Shown here piece after piece: positions 55,555-64,000 of a DNA stretch of 64,000 bases. How positions within the stretch are numbered: the stretch's first letter is position 1; each line of letters begins with the position of its first letter. The notes below the pieces were generated by a model. It saw nothing but the letters and a program-made list of their open reading frames with translations. It ran no database searches and was not told the DNA's origin. The position numbers were made by a program, and so were the translations under genes. The stretch comes from Poa pratensis (Eukaryota; Streptophyta; Magnoliopsida; Poales; Poaceae): NCBI GenBank assembly GCA_947311845.1, contig CAMZMU010000055.1, positions 17,980,877-18,044,876 on the forward strand, given 5' to 3'.

Positions 55555-56324
55555 CCGCGTGGCCAGTTAATCCAGGCCGTCCTCAGCGAAACCGCACTCC
55601 ACAACATCATCTGGCCGTCCACGTGTCGCGCGGAGATAGCAACCGTCGCCGGCCACGCCGCCCACTACGCACGGGAATCAAGGCGCCATCATCACACCGC
55701 GAAATTTTCCCGCCCAACGGTCAGTACAAAGCGGCAACCGCTGTCTCCAGTCAATACTGACAGTGGGACCGCACTATCACGTCCCATCGGACACAGAGTG
55801 CGCCAAAAACGTCAGCGTTGACGTCAACCGCGAAGGCGTAGGACGTAAGCCAACGGGCTGATTGAGAACTCGAACAGTTCATTCGAGTGCAAGAAGATTC
55901 AGTAAGCTCCAAGAGCTGAACAAACTCGCCCAGTAAGCCAAACCGGCCAAATACACAGTAAGTCACGCAAAGCCAGTCGCGACTCCAACAGGTCGAGTCC
56001 CTTCTTTACTCCCATCGGGAGCGGGCTTTTCGACTAAAGAAAAATTGAGTTTAACCTCAATTGCAAGCAATTCAGCTTAATCTCGGGGGCTACTCCCATT
56101 GGGAGCATTGTTCGCGCTCCGAGTGACTCAGAACAATAGCAGTCGAAAAATCACCGACTAAGGCTGTACGCACAGTACTTTACCCAGCAGTCGACGGTTC
56201 GACTAAGGAATCCTCCATAACCCCTGAACGGCCGGAGTCGACTAACTTTACTTGTTCCTTTCAGGAACCCGACGGCATGCCCAGGAGGAAGGAGTCCTTT
56301 ACCCGACTCTACGATTCGACTAAG
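55555..56324. other. Gypsy A region between antisense promoter and 3' LTR
   Basis: This is non-coding. It is the upstream region of the antisense gene (55555-55800) and then a stretch with gypsy A specific phrases such as ctcgggggctactcccattgggagc (56084-56108), which also occurs near 39464 in the same element. Confidence 0.6.
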
Positions 56325-56338
56325 CACTCGGGGGCTCC
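56325..56338 (+). promoter_or_regulatory. Gypsy A polypurine tract
   Basis: gcactcgggggctcc immediately precedes the 3' LTR TG. It contains the same ctcgggggct core as the tandem array, so the array may have arisen by duplication of purine-tract-like sequence. Confidence 0.65.
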
Positions 56339-56794
56339 TGTCGTGGGGTCACTCTTCGACTACCCCACGGTGGGGATACCTGGGTCACGCCAAGCCTATC
56401 AGCCTTATGACGAGGGCCCAAGGAAGGCCCAAGGAGGACAACGTGCAGCCCAAGATAGTCGACGTTATGTCATGTGACTCCAGCCATGCTTGTAAGCGCC
56501 ATCGGCACCGTTCACCTGAGACCTGGCCTACCATATAAAGGCTAGGAGGGTCCTTCGTCTAGGGTACGCTCATAGCCGCCACCACAAACCCTAGCGAGAT
56601 TGCCATCTCGCCATTGTAGCCACAACTCGCCATTCAATACCAGACAAGCAGGAAGTAGGGTGTTATCCTCCGGGAGCCTGAACCTGGGTAAACGCCTTGC
56701 TTGTCAGCCGTCGTGATCACCAGCGCTCATCTCTCTCCCCTTCAATCAACCCGGGGTGCACAACCCAGGGATTTGCCGAGTCTACTCCTCGTCA
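56339..56794 (+). repeat. Gypsy A 3' LTR
   Basis: 456 bp, TGTCGTGGGGTC to CTCGTCA, followed by atgag and the LINE remainder. Confidence 0.95.
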
Positions 56795-56799
56795 ATGAG

Positions 56800-57096
56800 C
56801 TTGGTCATCCCAGCAGCGTGTGAAGCACCGAGACTTATTTTTGGAGGTGGTGTCGAGACTGGAGGCTGCGGCCAGGGAGTTATTTTCCCGGTATGGGTGG
56901 CAACATGGACTCCGGATAGACCTACCAGCAGCCTAGACGGATCTACAATTTCTCATTTTGATATGTAATTCGCCTTTTTATCTTTTGCTGACCGACTTGA
57001 GTGATGGTGAACTGACGGCTATGTGCATCTTAGTTATGCAGAGGCCGGGTGTAATGCTTAAACCTTTTAAGTAATAAAAGCCCTTTATTTAAAAAA
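56800..57096 (+). pseudogene. LINE pol, downstream half with 3' UTR and A tail
   Basis: When the gypsy and one target copy are removed, the frame that ends YYRCTTTLR at 29198 continues here directly as AWSSQQRVKHRDLFLE, then FSRYGWQHGLRIDLPAA and a stop near 56934. The 3' UTR holds tatgcagaggccgggtgtaa and aataaaagccc and ends in an A-rich run at 57090-57096. This is the usual end of grass LINEs. The seamless reading frame confirms that the two halves were one element. Confidence 0.93.
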
Positions 57097-57104
57097 GTTT
57101 CAGG

Positions 57105-57311
57105 ATTCGCCCAACCATAATTTTTTTTCACACTCTGATTATTTTTAACCGGACGATACCAGCAGCCAGCTACAGCCATGAAGAACCAACAAAAACCTAG
57201 AACAAGGCAGTGCCCAGTAGTGGCTCCACCTAGATTTAGCAGGTTCGGTCGGTAGCGTGGGCCAACGCGGTACAGTACTACTGTTTCGCTTGGGTTTCTT
57301 GCTCCTCGATC
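57105..57311. other. Short intergenic gap
   Basis: Between the LINE tail and the retroposon I see no gene or repeat beyond a T-run at 57121-57129. Confidence 0.5.
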
Positions 57312-58077
57312 GAGATCACCACAAGGCCAGCAGACAGCACAACTCGCTTCGCCGTTCCCCTCACTGCTACAGTGAAAAGGCGATTTTTGAGCTCCTCCCC
57401 GTCAACCCACCTCGCTCGCCGGTGAACCGCGGGTTCCCCCTTCCTCCGCCGGCCGCTCCGGCGGCGGGAGGATGGGGGAACCCCGGATCTCGGCTTGTAC
57501 ATAGTGTAGGGTTTGATAGGGTTCCTCCCGGCGGCGTTGTGGTGTGGGCGACGGTGTCGGCGAGGTGTTTGGTGTCGGCGTGCTCCCTCACCGGCGGCGG
57601 AGTTCTTCGGGTCTTCGACGTGGCGCGCGCGACTTCTGGAGGTCGGGGATCTGCGGATCCCCTGGCCTCGTCCGTCCCCGGGTACTGCGAGTGGTGGTGG
57701 AGGTGCGGCGAGGCTGCTGTGGAGGACGGTGGTGTGCAGGCGGTTGATCTGGGGCGCTGGCCCCAGATCTGGAGCGGAAGATGCTCGGGGCAGGTCCCCG
57801 GCCGATGGTCGTCGTTCTCCTTCAAATCCAGCTCGTCGGAGCTGGTGGCTGCTGCGGCTCTTCAAAGCCTTCGGGCGTGGTGCTCTTCTGGTCCTTGGGC
57901 AAGGTCTCCGGGCGGGCGGCGGAGGTCGCGCGTGGCGGTGGATCGCGATGTTGAAGATGGTGTGGCACAGCAATGTCGTCTGTATCCTCTTTTTTTCTTT
58001 GCTTGTATAAGCTGGTGTATTGTCTTCTTTTCCGTATGAATACAAGTATGAAAAATAAAAAAAAAAGAGATCACCAC
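57312..58077 (+). mobile_element. Non-coding retroposon with perfect 11-bp target duplication
   Basis: The body is 57323-58066 (744 bp), ending in an A-rich tail (gaaaaataaaaaaaaaa). gagatcaccac occurs exactly at 57312-57322 and 58067-58077. The body is GC-rich and can be read as long open frames on both strands (for example 57257-58039), but none shows RT or other domains and no tRNA-type pol III boxes are evident. It fits a non-autonomous element or processed transcript moved by a LINE. Confidence 0.9.
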
Positions 58078-58221
58078 GAAGGAAAGAAAGAACGGTTACC
58101 GACTTCGAAAACTTGGATTGGCGCTTACGTTCGTCCACCCAACAGCTAGCTACAGTTCAGACCCTTGGGAGTACGTAGTGTGCAGTCCCGTGTTAGACTT
58201 CGATCTGTGTCCGTGCGTTTG

Positions 58222-59670
58222 GTCGACAGTCACACTGAAAACCCAAAGCATGGAACACAAGATAGCATACTAAAACATTTCGCGGCTGGAGAAGTCACGA
58301 TGCAACCACATCATTCAGATGCACCAAACGGGCCGTGGTGCATTTCTTGATCTTTCGGGAGTATTCACAGATAAAATATTGAAGATATTTTGTTTTCCTT
58401 TTTGCTTCCTCACTCTGTCTACGTCTTGGATCCTGAGTTCTTTAAGCTTTTCCCTTGTCGTACAATATTGTTTCTGAATGGTGATCTAATTTGGTAGCTT
58501 AAGAAAATGTTATAAAAACTTCGGGGGACATGTGTTGATAAGGGATGTTTCTAAAAGTAGTGTTAATGTGAATTATGGCGGTGACATGGGAGTTTATTAA
58601 AAAAACAAGCCTTCGAGAATTTTACTAAACTCACCTGTCATCATCATATCATGGCATCATCATAAGATGGATCTCAAGGTTTTTAAAAATATCTATTTGA
58701 TTAAGGATGTAATCGCAAGTCATAATTTCATTCTAATAAGCACATCTTTTTTTTCCGGGTAGATAAGCACATCTATGCATGGCATCTAACATACGTCTAC
58801 CATGGCTAACACATTATTATCACAAAACTAAGCTAACAAAGTATTAACATCATCTACCGTAGCACGGAAATTTGCTTGCTCAATACCAAGCATCATATTA
58901 AAAATTCATATTTGAAAATATGAGTAAAGCATAGTCAAAATGGGTGCTTGTTTGGCTCTTAAATGTAACCATCTTTTCTAATTTTTGGACACATTTTTCG
59001 TTCACAACCATGTTTCTGAAATCGTCTACACATTCAAAATAAACAAACATAAGCAAATAATTCAAAAATTATTATCTACTGCTCTAAACATCATGAGATT
59101 GGTGGCGTTGAAAAGATAATTCAATTAGTGACCCACAGAAAAAAAGATTCGTGTCATTTAGATTTGTAGATTAAAAGCTATAGGTATTTGAAATTACATT
59201 TATAGGATAGCCCCCGGATGGTAGCGCCCCAACCTAAGGCGCCACTGTCTTTGACTTACGGTTTTCGCGACGACGTGTTGTCACGCTGGCAGGGGTATAG
59301 AGCCCTAATTCAGCGCGCTACCATGTGGAGGGTAGCGTCCTCCCGAAAGGCAATACCTTAGATTCAAATTTATTTTCGAAATAGGATCATTTGTGTTAAA
59401 GTTTCGTTTTAGGGTTAGTTTTGTCGACCGTCACATCGAAAACCCCAAGCATGGAACACAAGATAACATACTAAAACATTTTGCGGCTTGCAACGTCGGA
59501 TGCACCAAACGAGCTGTGGTATAGTTCTTGATCTTTCGTGTTATTTAAAAACTAAAATATCGAAGATCTTTTGTTTTCCTTTTTGCTTCCTCGCTCTGTT
59601 TACGTCTTGGATCTTGAGTTTTTTAAGCATTCGCTTGTTGTACACGATTGTTTATGAATGGTGATCTAAT
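58222..59670. repeat. Diverged direct duplication with 0.9 kb between copies
   Basis: Copy 1 (58222-58490) and copy 2 (59423-59670) share gtcga(c)(a/c)gtcaca, caaagcatggaacacaagata, catactaaaacattt, gatgcaccaaacg, cttgatctttcg, ttttgttttcctttttgctt, tacgtcttggat and gaatggtgatctaat. Copy 2 lacks about 20 bp near ctggagaagtcac. The copies are non-coding. They could be LTRs of a short unrecognised element or a segmental duplication. The termini do not show TG...CA. Confidence 0.85.
58491..59422. other. Sequence between the duplicated copies
   Basis: AT-rich and non-coding. A GC-rich part at 59215-59345 contains ggtagcgccc and gcgctacc plus ggtagcgtcc, short inverted and direct motifs that may be a small mobile element. 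Confidence 0.4.
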
Positions 59671-60660
59671 CAGATGTGAAAAGGAACCTACATATAAAAT
59701 ACAGTGTTAAAATCTGACAGAGCATAGAAAAGCTGCAGTAAATTAGGGAAAGCTGCACCGCTCTGCTGCCGACAGAGAAGTCCAAGCTTAGCAAATTTCT
59801 TGCTCCTCTCCAAAAGCTGATCAAATACCGGTGATTAGTTAAAGCATGTTGCAGGTGAATCAAGTCGCTGATTAACTATACTGATATAGTTGCTTCACGA
59901 TCGTGGCAGTTAGCAACAGGAGATTCGACACTTTTACAGTCAAGGATAAGGTTAGGAGTGGAATTCAGCAAACTTGTTCCAGAAAAGGACCGGGTAATGG
60001 CCAGATTAGAATCACTGGCGGCGTATGTCAAATTCGACGGGACTGCTTGAACGGCGAACGGCGAAACGCGCCGCCGCCGCCCGTGCACCTTTCGCTGCCA
60101 CGCTGGAATTAATGGGACCCGGTCGACTAGGCGCTGACCGATCGGTCTATTCTTCCACGTCATTCCGTAGCTAGCCAAGGTCCACGGCATCAGGACGCTG
60201 TGCCGGTAATCATCCACGCCGGTCGCCGGTAATCATCCACGCCGGTCGCCGGCGGCGGCTTTGCATCCACGACGCTGTGCCGGAAGCCGGGAAGGTTCAT
60301 TCGGGTTATGGACGGATAATAACAACGTTAAATGCGTTTTGTGCACCCGCGTGTGAACTTCGGATTTCACTGTCTGCCTCGTGCGGTTTAGCACCTACCC
60401 TACAATCTGAGTATACATGGTGTAGATCTGTATCTGTTGACTCCGTAGGATACGCGGTGCCTGTCGGCTGCCTCCGTCGGCGGTGGTTTGGAAGATAAAT
60501 CAACATCTTGCTGACGAGGCAGGGTAGTTGATTTGATTATTGCACTGTTTTTAATCAACGTAGTGGTTTCGAGTCAATCATATCTTAGAATCACAAATCA
60601 TGTTTGTTAGAGTTAAGGCAATATCTTATGTAGCCTGACAAGATAGCTGAGGATACAAAC
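59671..60660. other. Intergenic DNA, no gene seen
   Basis: A 113-codon minus frame (59876-60217) has no recognisable motif. A 23-bp tandem duplication is listed separately. Nothing else is supported. Confidence 0.45.
60202..60247. repeat. Exact 23-bp tandem duplication
   Basis: gccggtaatcatccacgccggtc occurs twice in a row (60202-60224 and 60225-60247), followed by more gccgg repeats. A recent slippage event is likely. Confidence 0.95.
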
Positions 60661-60823
60661 TACTTCCTTTGTTCCTAATTATAAAATGTTTTAAACATCA
60701 TCGCAAACAAAATGTTTTAAACATTTTAATATGGACTACGTACAAACTGAAATGAGTGAATCTACACACTGAAACATGTCTAGATGAAAGCTAAATCATG
60801 TTATAGTTCGGATCGGAGAGAGC
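60661..60823. mobile_element. Decayed Stowaway MITE
   Basis: ctacttcctttgttcctaattat at the left and ggatcggagagagca at the right are diverged Stowaway ends. The middle (tatggactacgtac, aaatgagtgaatctacac, acatgtctag) is the internal sequence common to many grass Stowaway copies. The ends pair poorly, so it is old. Confidence 0.8.
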
Positions 60824-60951
60824 ATTCGGAAAACTGACACGCATGAGCCGCTTGGTGCCCTAGCAGCCGTCTTGCCTTCATATCACAGTTTTAAGCAGTC
60901 CAACCCTACTTTGTGATTGATACAATAAGCAAAAATGCAATGAGAAAAGTT

Positions 60952-61012
60952 AGAAAAAATAGAAGTACCCTCACAGTCATGCCTCACAGAAAAAATAGAA
61001 GTACCCTCACAG
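60952..61012. repeat. Exact 25-bp direct repeat with 11-bp spacer
   Basis: agaaaaaatagaagtaccctcacag occurs at 60952-60976 and again at 60988-61012, 46 bp upstream of the tail of the minus-strand LINE. It may be a filler or target-site rearrangement from LINE insertion. Confidence 0.9.
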
Positions 61013-61177
61013 AGTAAAGCGGCATAACCTTTTGCATTTACATTTATTAGTGCATCTTTTTTTTTTTTTGAAATTTTCCACCGCATATATTAGGTCAGCA
61101 AGCCGCCTCATTAAAAACCCTCCAGTCCCTTTCGGTACCCTGGTAGAGAAAAGAGCGCGTCTGAAACTTGCCGCCTC

Positions 61178-62827
61178 TCAACGTTCGAACAAACTTACAT
61201 CATCGGCTAGGAGACCCAGAATGCAATCTGGAGGATCCTCGTGCCACACCACGGACTGAGGCCCTGTCACTAACCTAGCTATACAGTGAGCAACCATGTT
61301 GCTTTCTCTAGGAGTAAAATTAAATGTTACGTGGGCAAAACCTCTAGCTAGAAAAGAACACTCCTCATATATCGCCGCGGCCGGACCCAAAGAATTTCCA
61401 GCATCTTTCATCACCTCAATAACTTCAAGACAGTCGCTATTCACTTCGATCTTGGTGCAGCCAATTTGTCCTGCTAGTAGTAAGCCATCTCGGAGGACTA
61501 CTGCCTCCGCCATAGCTATGCTACTAATGTTGGCGATTGCACAACACTGGCCAGCAATAAAACCTCCGCGGTCGTCACAAATGACTGCCCCTGAGCCAGC
61601 AGTATATGTATCCTGGGAAAAAGAAGCATCAACATTTAATTTCACGTACCCTTCTTTTGGTCGCTCCCAGCCTTGTTTCTGGCTCCCTCCGTTCTTCTTC
61701 AGTGCTCTGAAATAGTTCAGTGCCACGGCTGCTATTGCTTGGGCGGATCTTGTAGGCTGCTGCACCTTTTCATCATGGACAATCTTCCTTCTCTCCCACC
61801 ACATGTACCAGCAGGCAGTAGCTAGCACCTCTCTGTGGCCAATATCTTGCAGACTCGACATAGTCATGTTCGATTCTCTCATAAGGACCTCAAAAACTCC
61901 TGACCCTTCACGATCGAGGGTGCAGGCTGCATAAACTTTCGCACTTAGGCCAAGATTTTCCCAGATTTCAACCACTCTTGGGCATTTGAAGAAGGCATGT
62001 GCTGTGTCTTCGCAATGCACTGCACACACCGGACAGATACTACTAGTGATGATATGTCGGTTTGCCAACACTGCCCTGCATGGCAACGTCCCGTGTAAGA
62101 ACCTCCAGCAAAAAATCTTTACTTTCGCTGAAACTTTGAGCGACCAAATGTTCTTCCAAACAGGGTTTACATCAGCTGAACCAACAGCATTAGTACGAAG
62201 GATCTTCCGTCCATGTTGATGGTTCCATTCAGCGTGATAGGCAGATTTAACCAAAAAAATTCCATTCTTTGTGAAATTCCACGAAATGAAGTCATCCGTC
62301 ATTCCTATAGCAAGCGGGATTCTCAGAATTCGGTTAACATCCACCGAGAAGAATAAACTCCGCAGCTTCTCTTCATCCCAAGTTCTCGTAATTGGATCTA
62401 TAAGCTCTGAAACCTTAGTTAGCACAACGTGACCTCTTGGAGAAACGACCATACGCGAAGGGCTGCTCGGTATCCATGCATCGGTCCATATATTAATTCC
62501 AGAACCATCACCCACTTGCCATATGTGTCCTCTCTTGAAAGTTTGAATTCCATACCAGATACTTTGCCATGTGTACGAAGAGCCTTTCTTCAGTTCTACA
62601 TTTAGCAGGTCCCCATTGGGGTAATATTTAGCTCTAAGCACCTGAGCACAAAGTGAGTCAGGCTCACACAATAGCCTCCAGCTTTGTTTTGCTAGCAAGG
62701 CTAAGTTGAAGCAGTGAAGATCCCTAAATCCCATACCACCTTTGTTCTTTGGTACACACATTTTCCACCAAGCGAACCAATGCATATGTTTCTGGTTGTC
62801 TTCATCTCCCCACCAGTAACGGGACAT
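61178..62827 (-). pseudogene. LINE pol C-terminal part: thumb/zf-RVT/RNase H, 549 codons open
   Basis: The frame begins MSRYWWGDEDNQKHMHWFAW and contains KGGMGFRDLHCFNLALLAKQ and TWQSIWYGI. It has the zf-RVT (VWKNIWSLKVSAKVKIFCWR, then CPVCAVHCEDTAHAFFKCP), then a host-type RNase H (KLNVDASFSQDTYTAGSGAV, SIAMAEAVVLRDGLLLA, VNSDCLEVIEVM) near the C-terminus, followed by a stop. The frame is fully open for 549 codons. It is separated from RT only by a one-base slip in an A-run at 62850-62858. Confidence 0.94.
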
Positions 62828-62847
62828 TGCATCGATAATCCCTTTGA

Positions 62848-63999
62848 TTACTTTTTTTTTGGAAGTTTAAAGACTGACGTAGCATATGCGGGGATTGCTT
62901 GAGCCACCGCCTTCAGTAGGATCTCTTTACCACCATATGATAAAATTTTCTCCTTGTAACCCGCCAACCGATTACACAACCTGTCAATAAGATCAGCAAA
63001 GCAGTCTACTCTGTCTAAGCCGACCAAGGGCGGCAGCCCCAAATATTTCTCCGTAATAGTCTCTGTAAGGATATTCAGCTGCAAACACACCTCCTCCCTT
63101 GTCGCTACTGGAGTGCAAGGACTAAAAAAGATACTTGACTTTGCATCACTTACCAGCTGACCCGACTCCAAACAATACCTTTGCAGGACATTCTTCAGCG
63201 TGCTTGCATTACTCAAATCTGCTCTCATGAGAATAAGAGAGTCGTCATCGAATAAAAGATGAGAAATAGCAGGCGCACCTCTACAAACCTTGACGCCCAC
63301 CAGGTTACCCGCCTCCTCCTCATGTCTCAAAAGATTTGTGAGTCCTTCCGCACAGAGGAGGAAGAGGTATGGAGAGAGGGGATCCCCTTGTCTTAAGCCA
63401 CGGGACGGGGATAATTGGTCAGTGTCTCTCCCATTAAAACGCACTTGGTACTCCACCGATCTCACACACTCCATAATCATTTTGATCCAAGCAAGGTTAA
63501 AGCCGAGCCGAATCAACATTCTCTCCAAAAACCTCCACTCTACCCGGTCATATGCTTTATGCATGTCCAGCTTTATAGCACAATTTCCAGACTTCCCAAT
63601 CTTCTTGTTCTTAATAGCATGGTATGACTCGAAAGCAATCAACACATTGTCCGTGATCAACCTTCCCGGGACAAAGGCGCTTTGAGTTGGAGATATGATC
63701 TCCGGGAGAATGGTTCTTAGCCTCGCCGCTAACACCTTTGAGATCACTTTATAAATTACATTGCATAGGCTTATCGGACGGAACTGAGATACCCTCTCCG
63801 GGTTTTCAACCTTCGGAATCATGACAATGGTGGTATTGTTCCAGCCACTTGGAATTGACCCTGAATTTAAAGCTTGCAGTACCTCGTCAGTTAGTTCTTC
63901 ACCGATCAAATTCCAATATCTTTTATAGAAGATGGCGTGTAGGCCGTCCGGCCCCGGAGCTTTTAAATCACCTATGTTAAACATAGCTTTCTTAACCTC
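62848..63999 (-). pseudogene. LINE reverse transcriptase, open frame with altered active site
   Basis: Open from the window edge (EVKKAMFNIGDLKAPGPDGL). RT blocks: MIPKVENPERVSQFRPISL, PTQSAFVPGRLITDNV, KLDMHKAYDRVEW, SRGLRQGDPLSPYLFLLC, then the catalytic box, read here as HLLFDDDSLIL, where F-A-D-D is usual, and LVSDAKSSIFFSP and KYLGLPPLVG. The A to D change is next to the metal-binding aspartates and probably weakens activity. The frame ends KLPKKK-stop at an A-run where the frame shifts into 61178-62827. Confidence 0.93.
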
Positions 64000-64000
64000 C

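Larger units (their letters stand above)
29199..56794 (+). mobile_element. Ty3/gypsy retrotransposon A (Tat/Retand-like), split by element B
   Basis: The LTRs are 29199-29651 and 56339-56794. Removing nested B (40501-54745 plus one 5-bp duplicate) leaves a 13.3 kb element. Order on the plus strand: 5' LTR, primer site, gag, protease, RT, RNase H, second RNase H, integrase, tandem repeat array, a gene on the opposite strand, purine tract and 3' LTR. A second host-type RNase H before integrase and an antisense extra gene are features of the Tat lineage. The LTRs differ by roughly ten substitutions plus several one-base indels over about 455 bp. Coding frames carry many frameshifts. Confidence 0.94.
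61059..64000 (-). mobile_element. LINE (L1-type) on minus strand, 5' part beyond the window
   Basis: The poly-A tail appears as a T-run at 61059-61070. The 3' UTR (ggtttttaatgaggcggc on the minus strand) is followed upstream by zf-RVT/RNase H and RT. The element runs past position 64000. The tail of the copy on the other side is not in the window, so the target duplication cannot be tested. Confidence 0.93.

Noticed and set aside
57257..58039. 260-codon frame as a host gene
   Set aside because: It starts outside and runs into a retroposon bounded by a target duplication and A tail. There is no domain, and an opposite-strand frame is equally long.
59876..60217. 113-codon minus-strand ORF
   Set aside because: No motif, mixed composition and a tandem duplication inside its upstream part. 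It is most likely chance.

Overview
This window is nuclear DNA from a large-genome grass, most likely a Triticeae species (wheat, Aegilops, barley or rye). The reasons are very GC-rich intron-poor genes, plant GT-AG splice sites, Stowaway MITEs with the usual grass termini, a Helitron 3' end of the common grass type, and several Ty3/gypsy, Ty1/copia and LINE elements nested in each other. There is no sign of bacterial, organellar or viral genome organisation. The species assignment is an inference from element style, not from a search.

Only two probable host genes are visible. At 1319-2137 (+) lies a 272-residue, basic, low-complexity plant protein of unknown function. At 22798-25080 (-) lies a two-exon glycoside hydrolase family 17 gene (beta-1,3-glucanase) with a signal peptide and a GPI-type tail. 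It carries a one-base frameshift just after its active-site signature. Almost everything else is mobile DNA.

Layout. 1-3264: host gene, a Stowaway MITE, a second small TIR element and a perfect hairpin. 3265-17933: a candidate 14.7 kb Helitron (A|TC...CTAG|T, with a 3' hairpin) holding two GC-rich exon-like islands and long AT-rich intron-like sequence, into which a 6.2 kb copia element (4987-11164, minus) inserted recently. 18585-19172: a short non-coding retroposon with a 15-bp target duplication. 19188-22797: low-information intergenic DNA. 22798-25080: the GH17 gene. 26033-29198 and 56800-57096: the two halves of one 5'-truncated LINE. A gypsy element A (29199-56794, plus) is inserted between them, and A itself carries gypsy element B (40501-54745, minus). 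57323-58066: a second non-coding retroposon with perfect target duplication. 58222-59670: a diverged direct duplication. 61059-64000: another LINE (minus) that runs off the window end.

How the parts fit. The nesting order is readable from target duplications: LINE first, then gypsy A (acgag/atgag), then gypsy B (gaagg/gaagg). Both gypsy elements look like the Tat/Retand type, with a second RNase H between the Ty3 RNase H and integrase. Each also carries, on the opposite strand between pol and the 3' LTR, a host-like gene with its own TATA box, an N-terminal domain resembling the Transposase_28 (putative gypsy-type transposon) family, a coiled-coil middle and an acidic or conserved tail. In B this antisense gene has five good GT-AG introns. 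In both elements pol and the antisense gene converge on a spacer made of tandem repeats. This embedded, spliced antisense gene is the most interesting system in the window. Antisense extra ORFs are known in this retrotransposon lineage, but their function is not.
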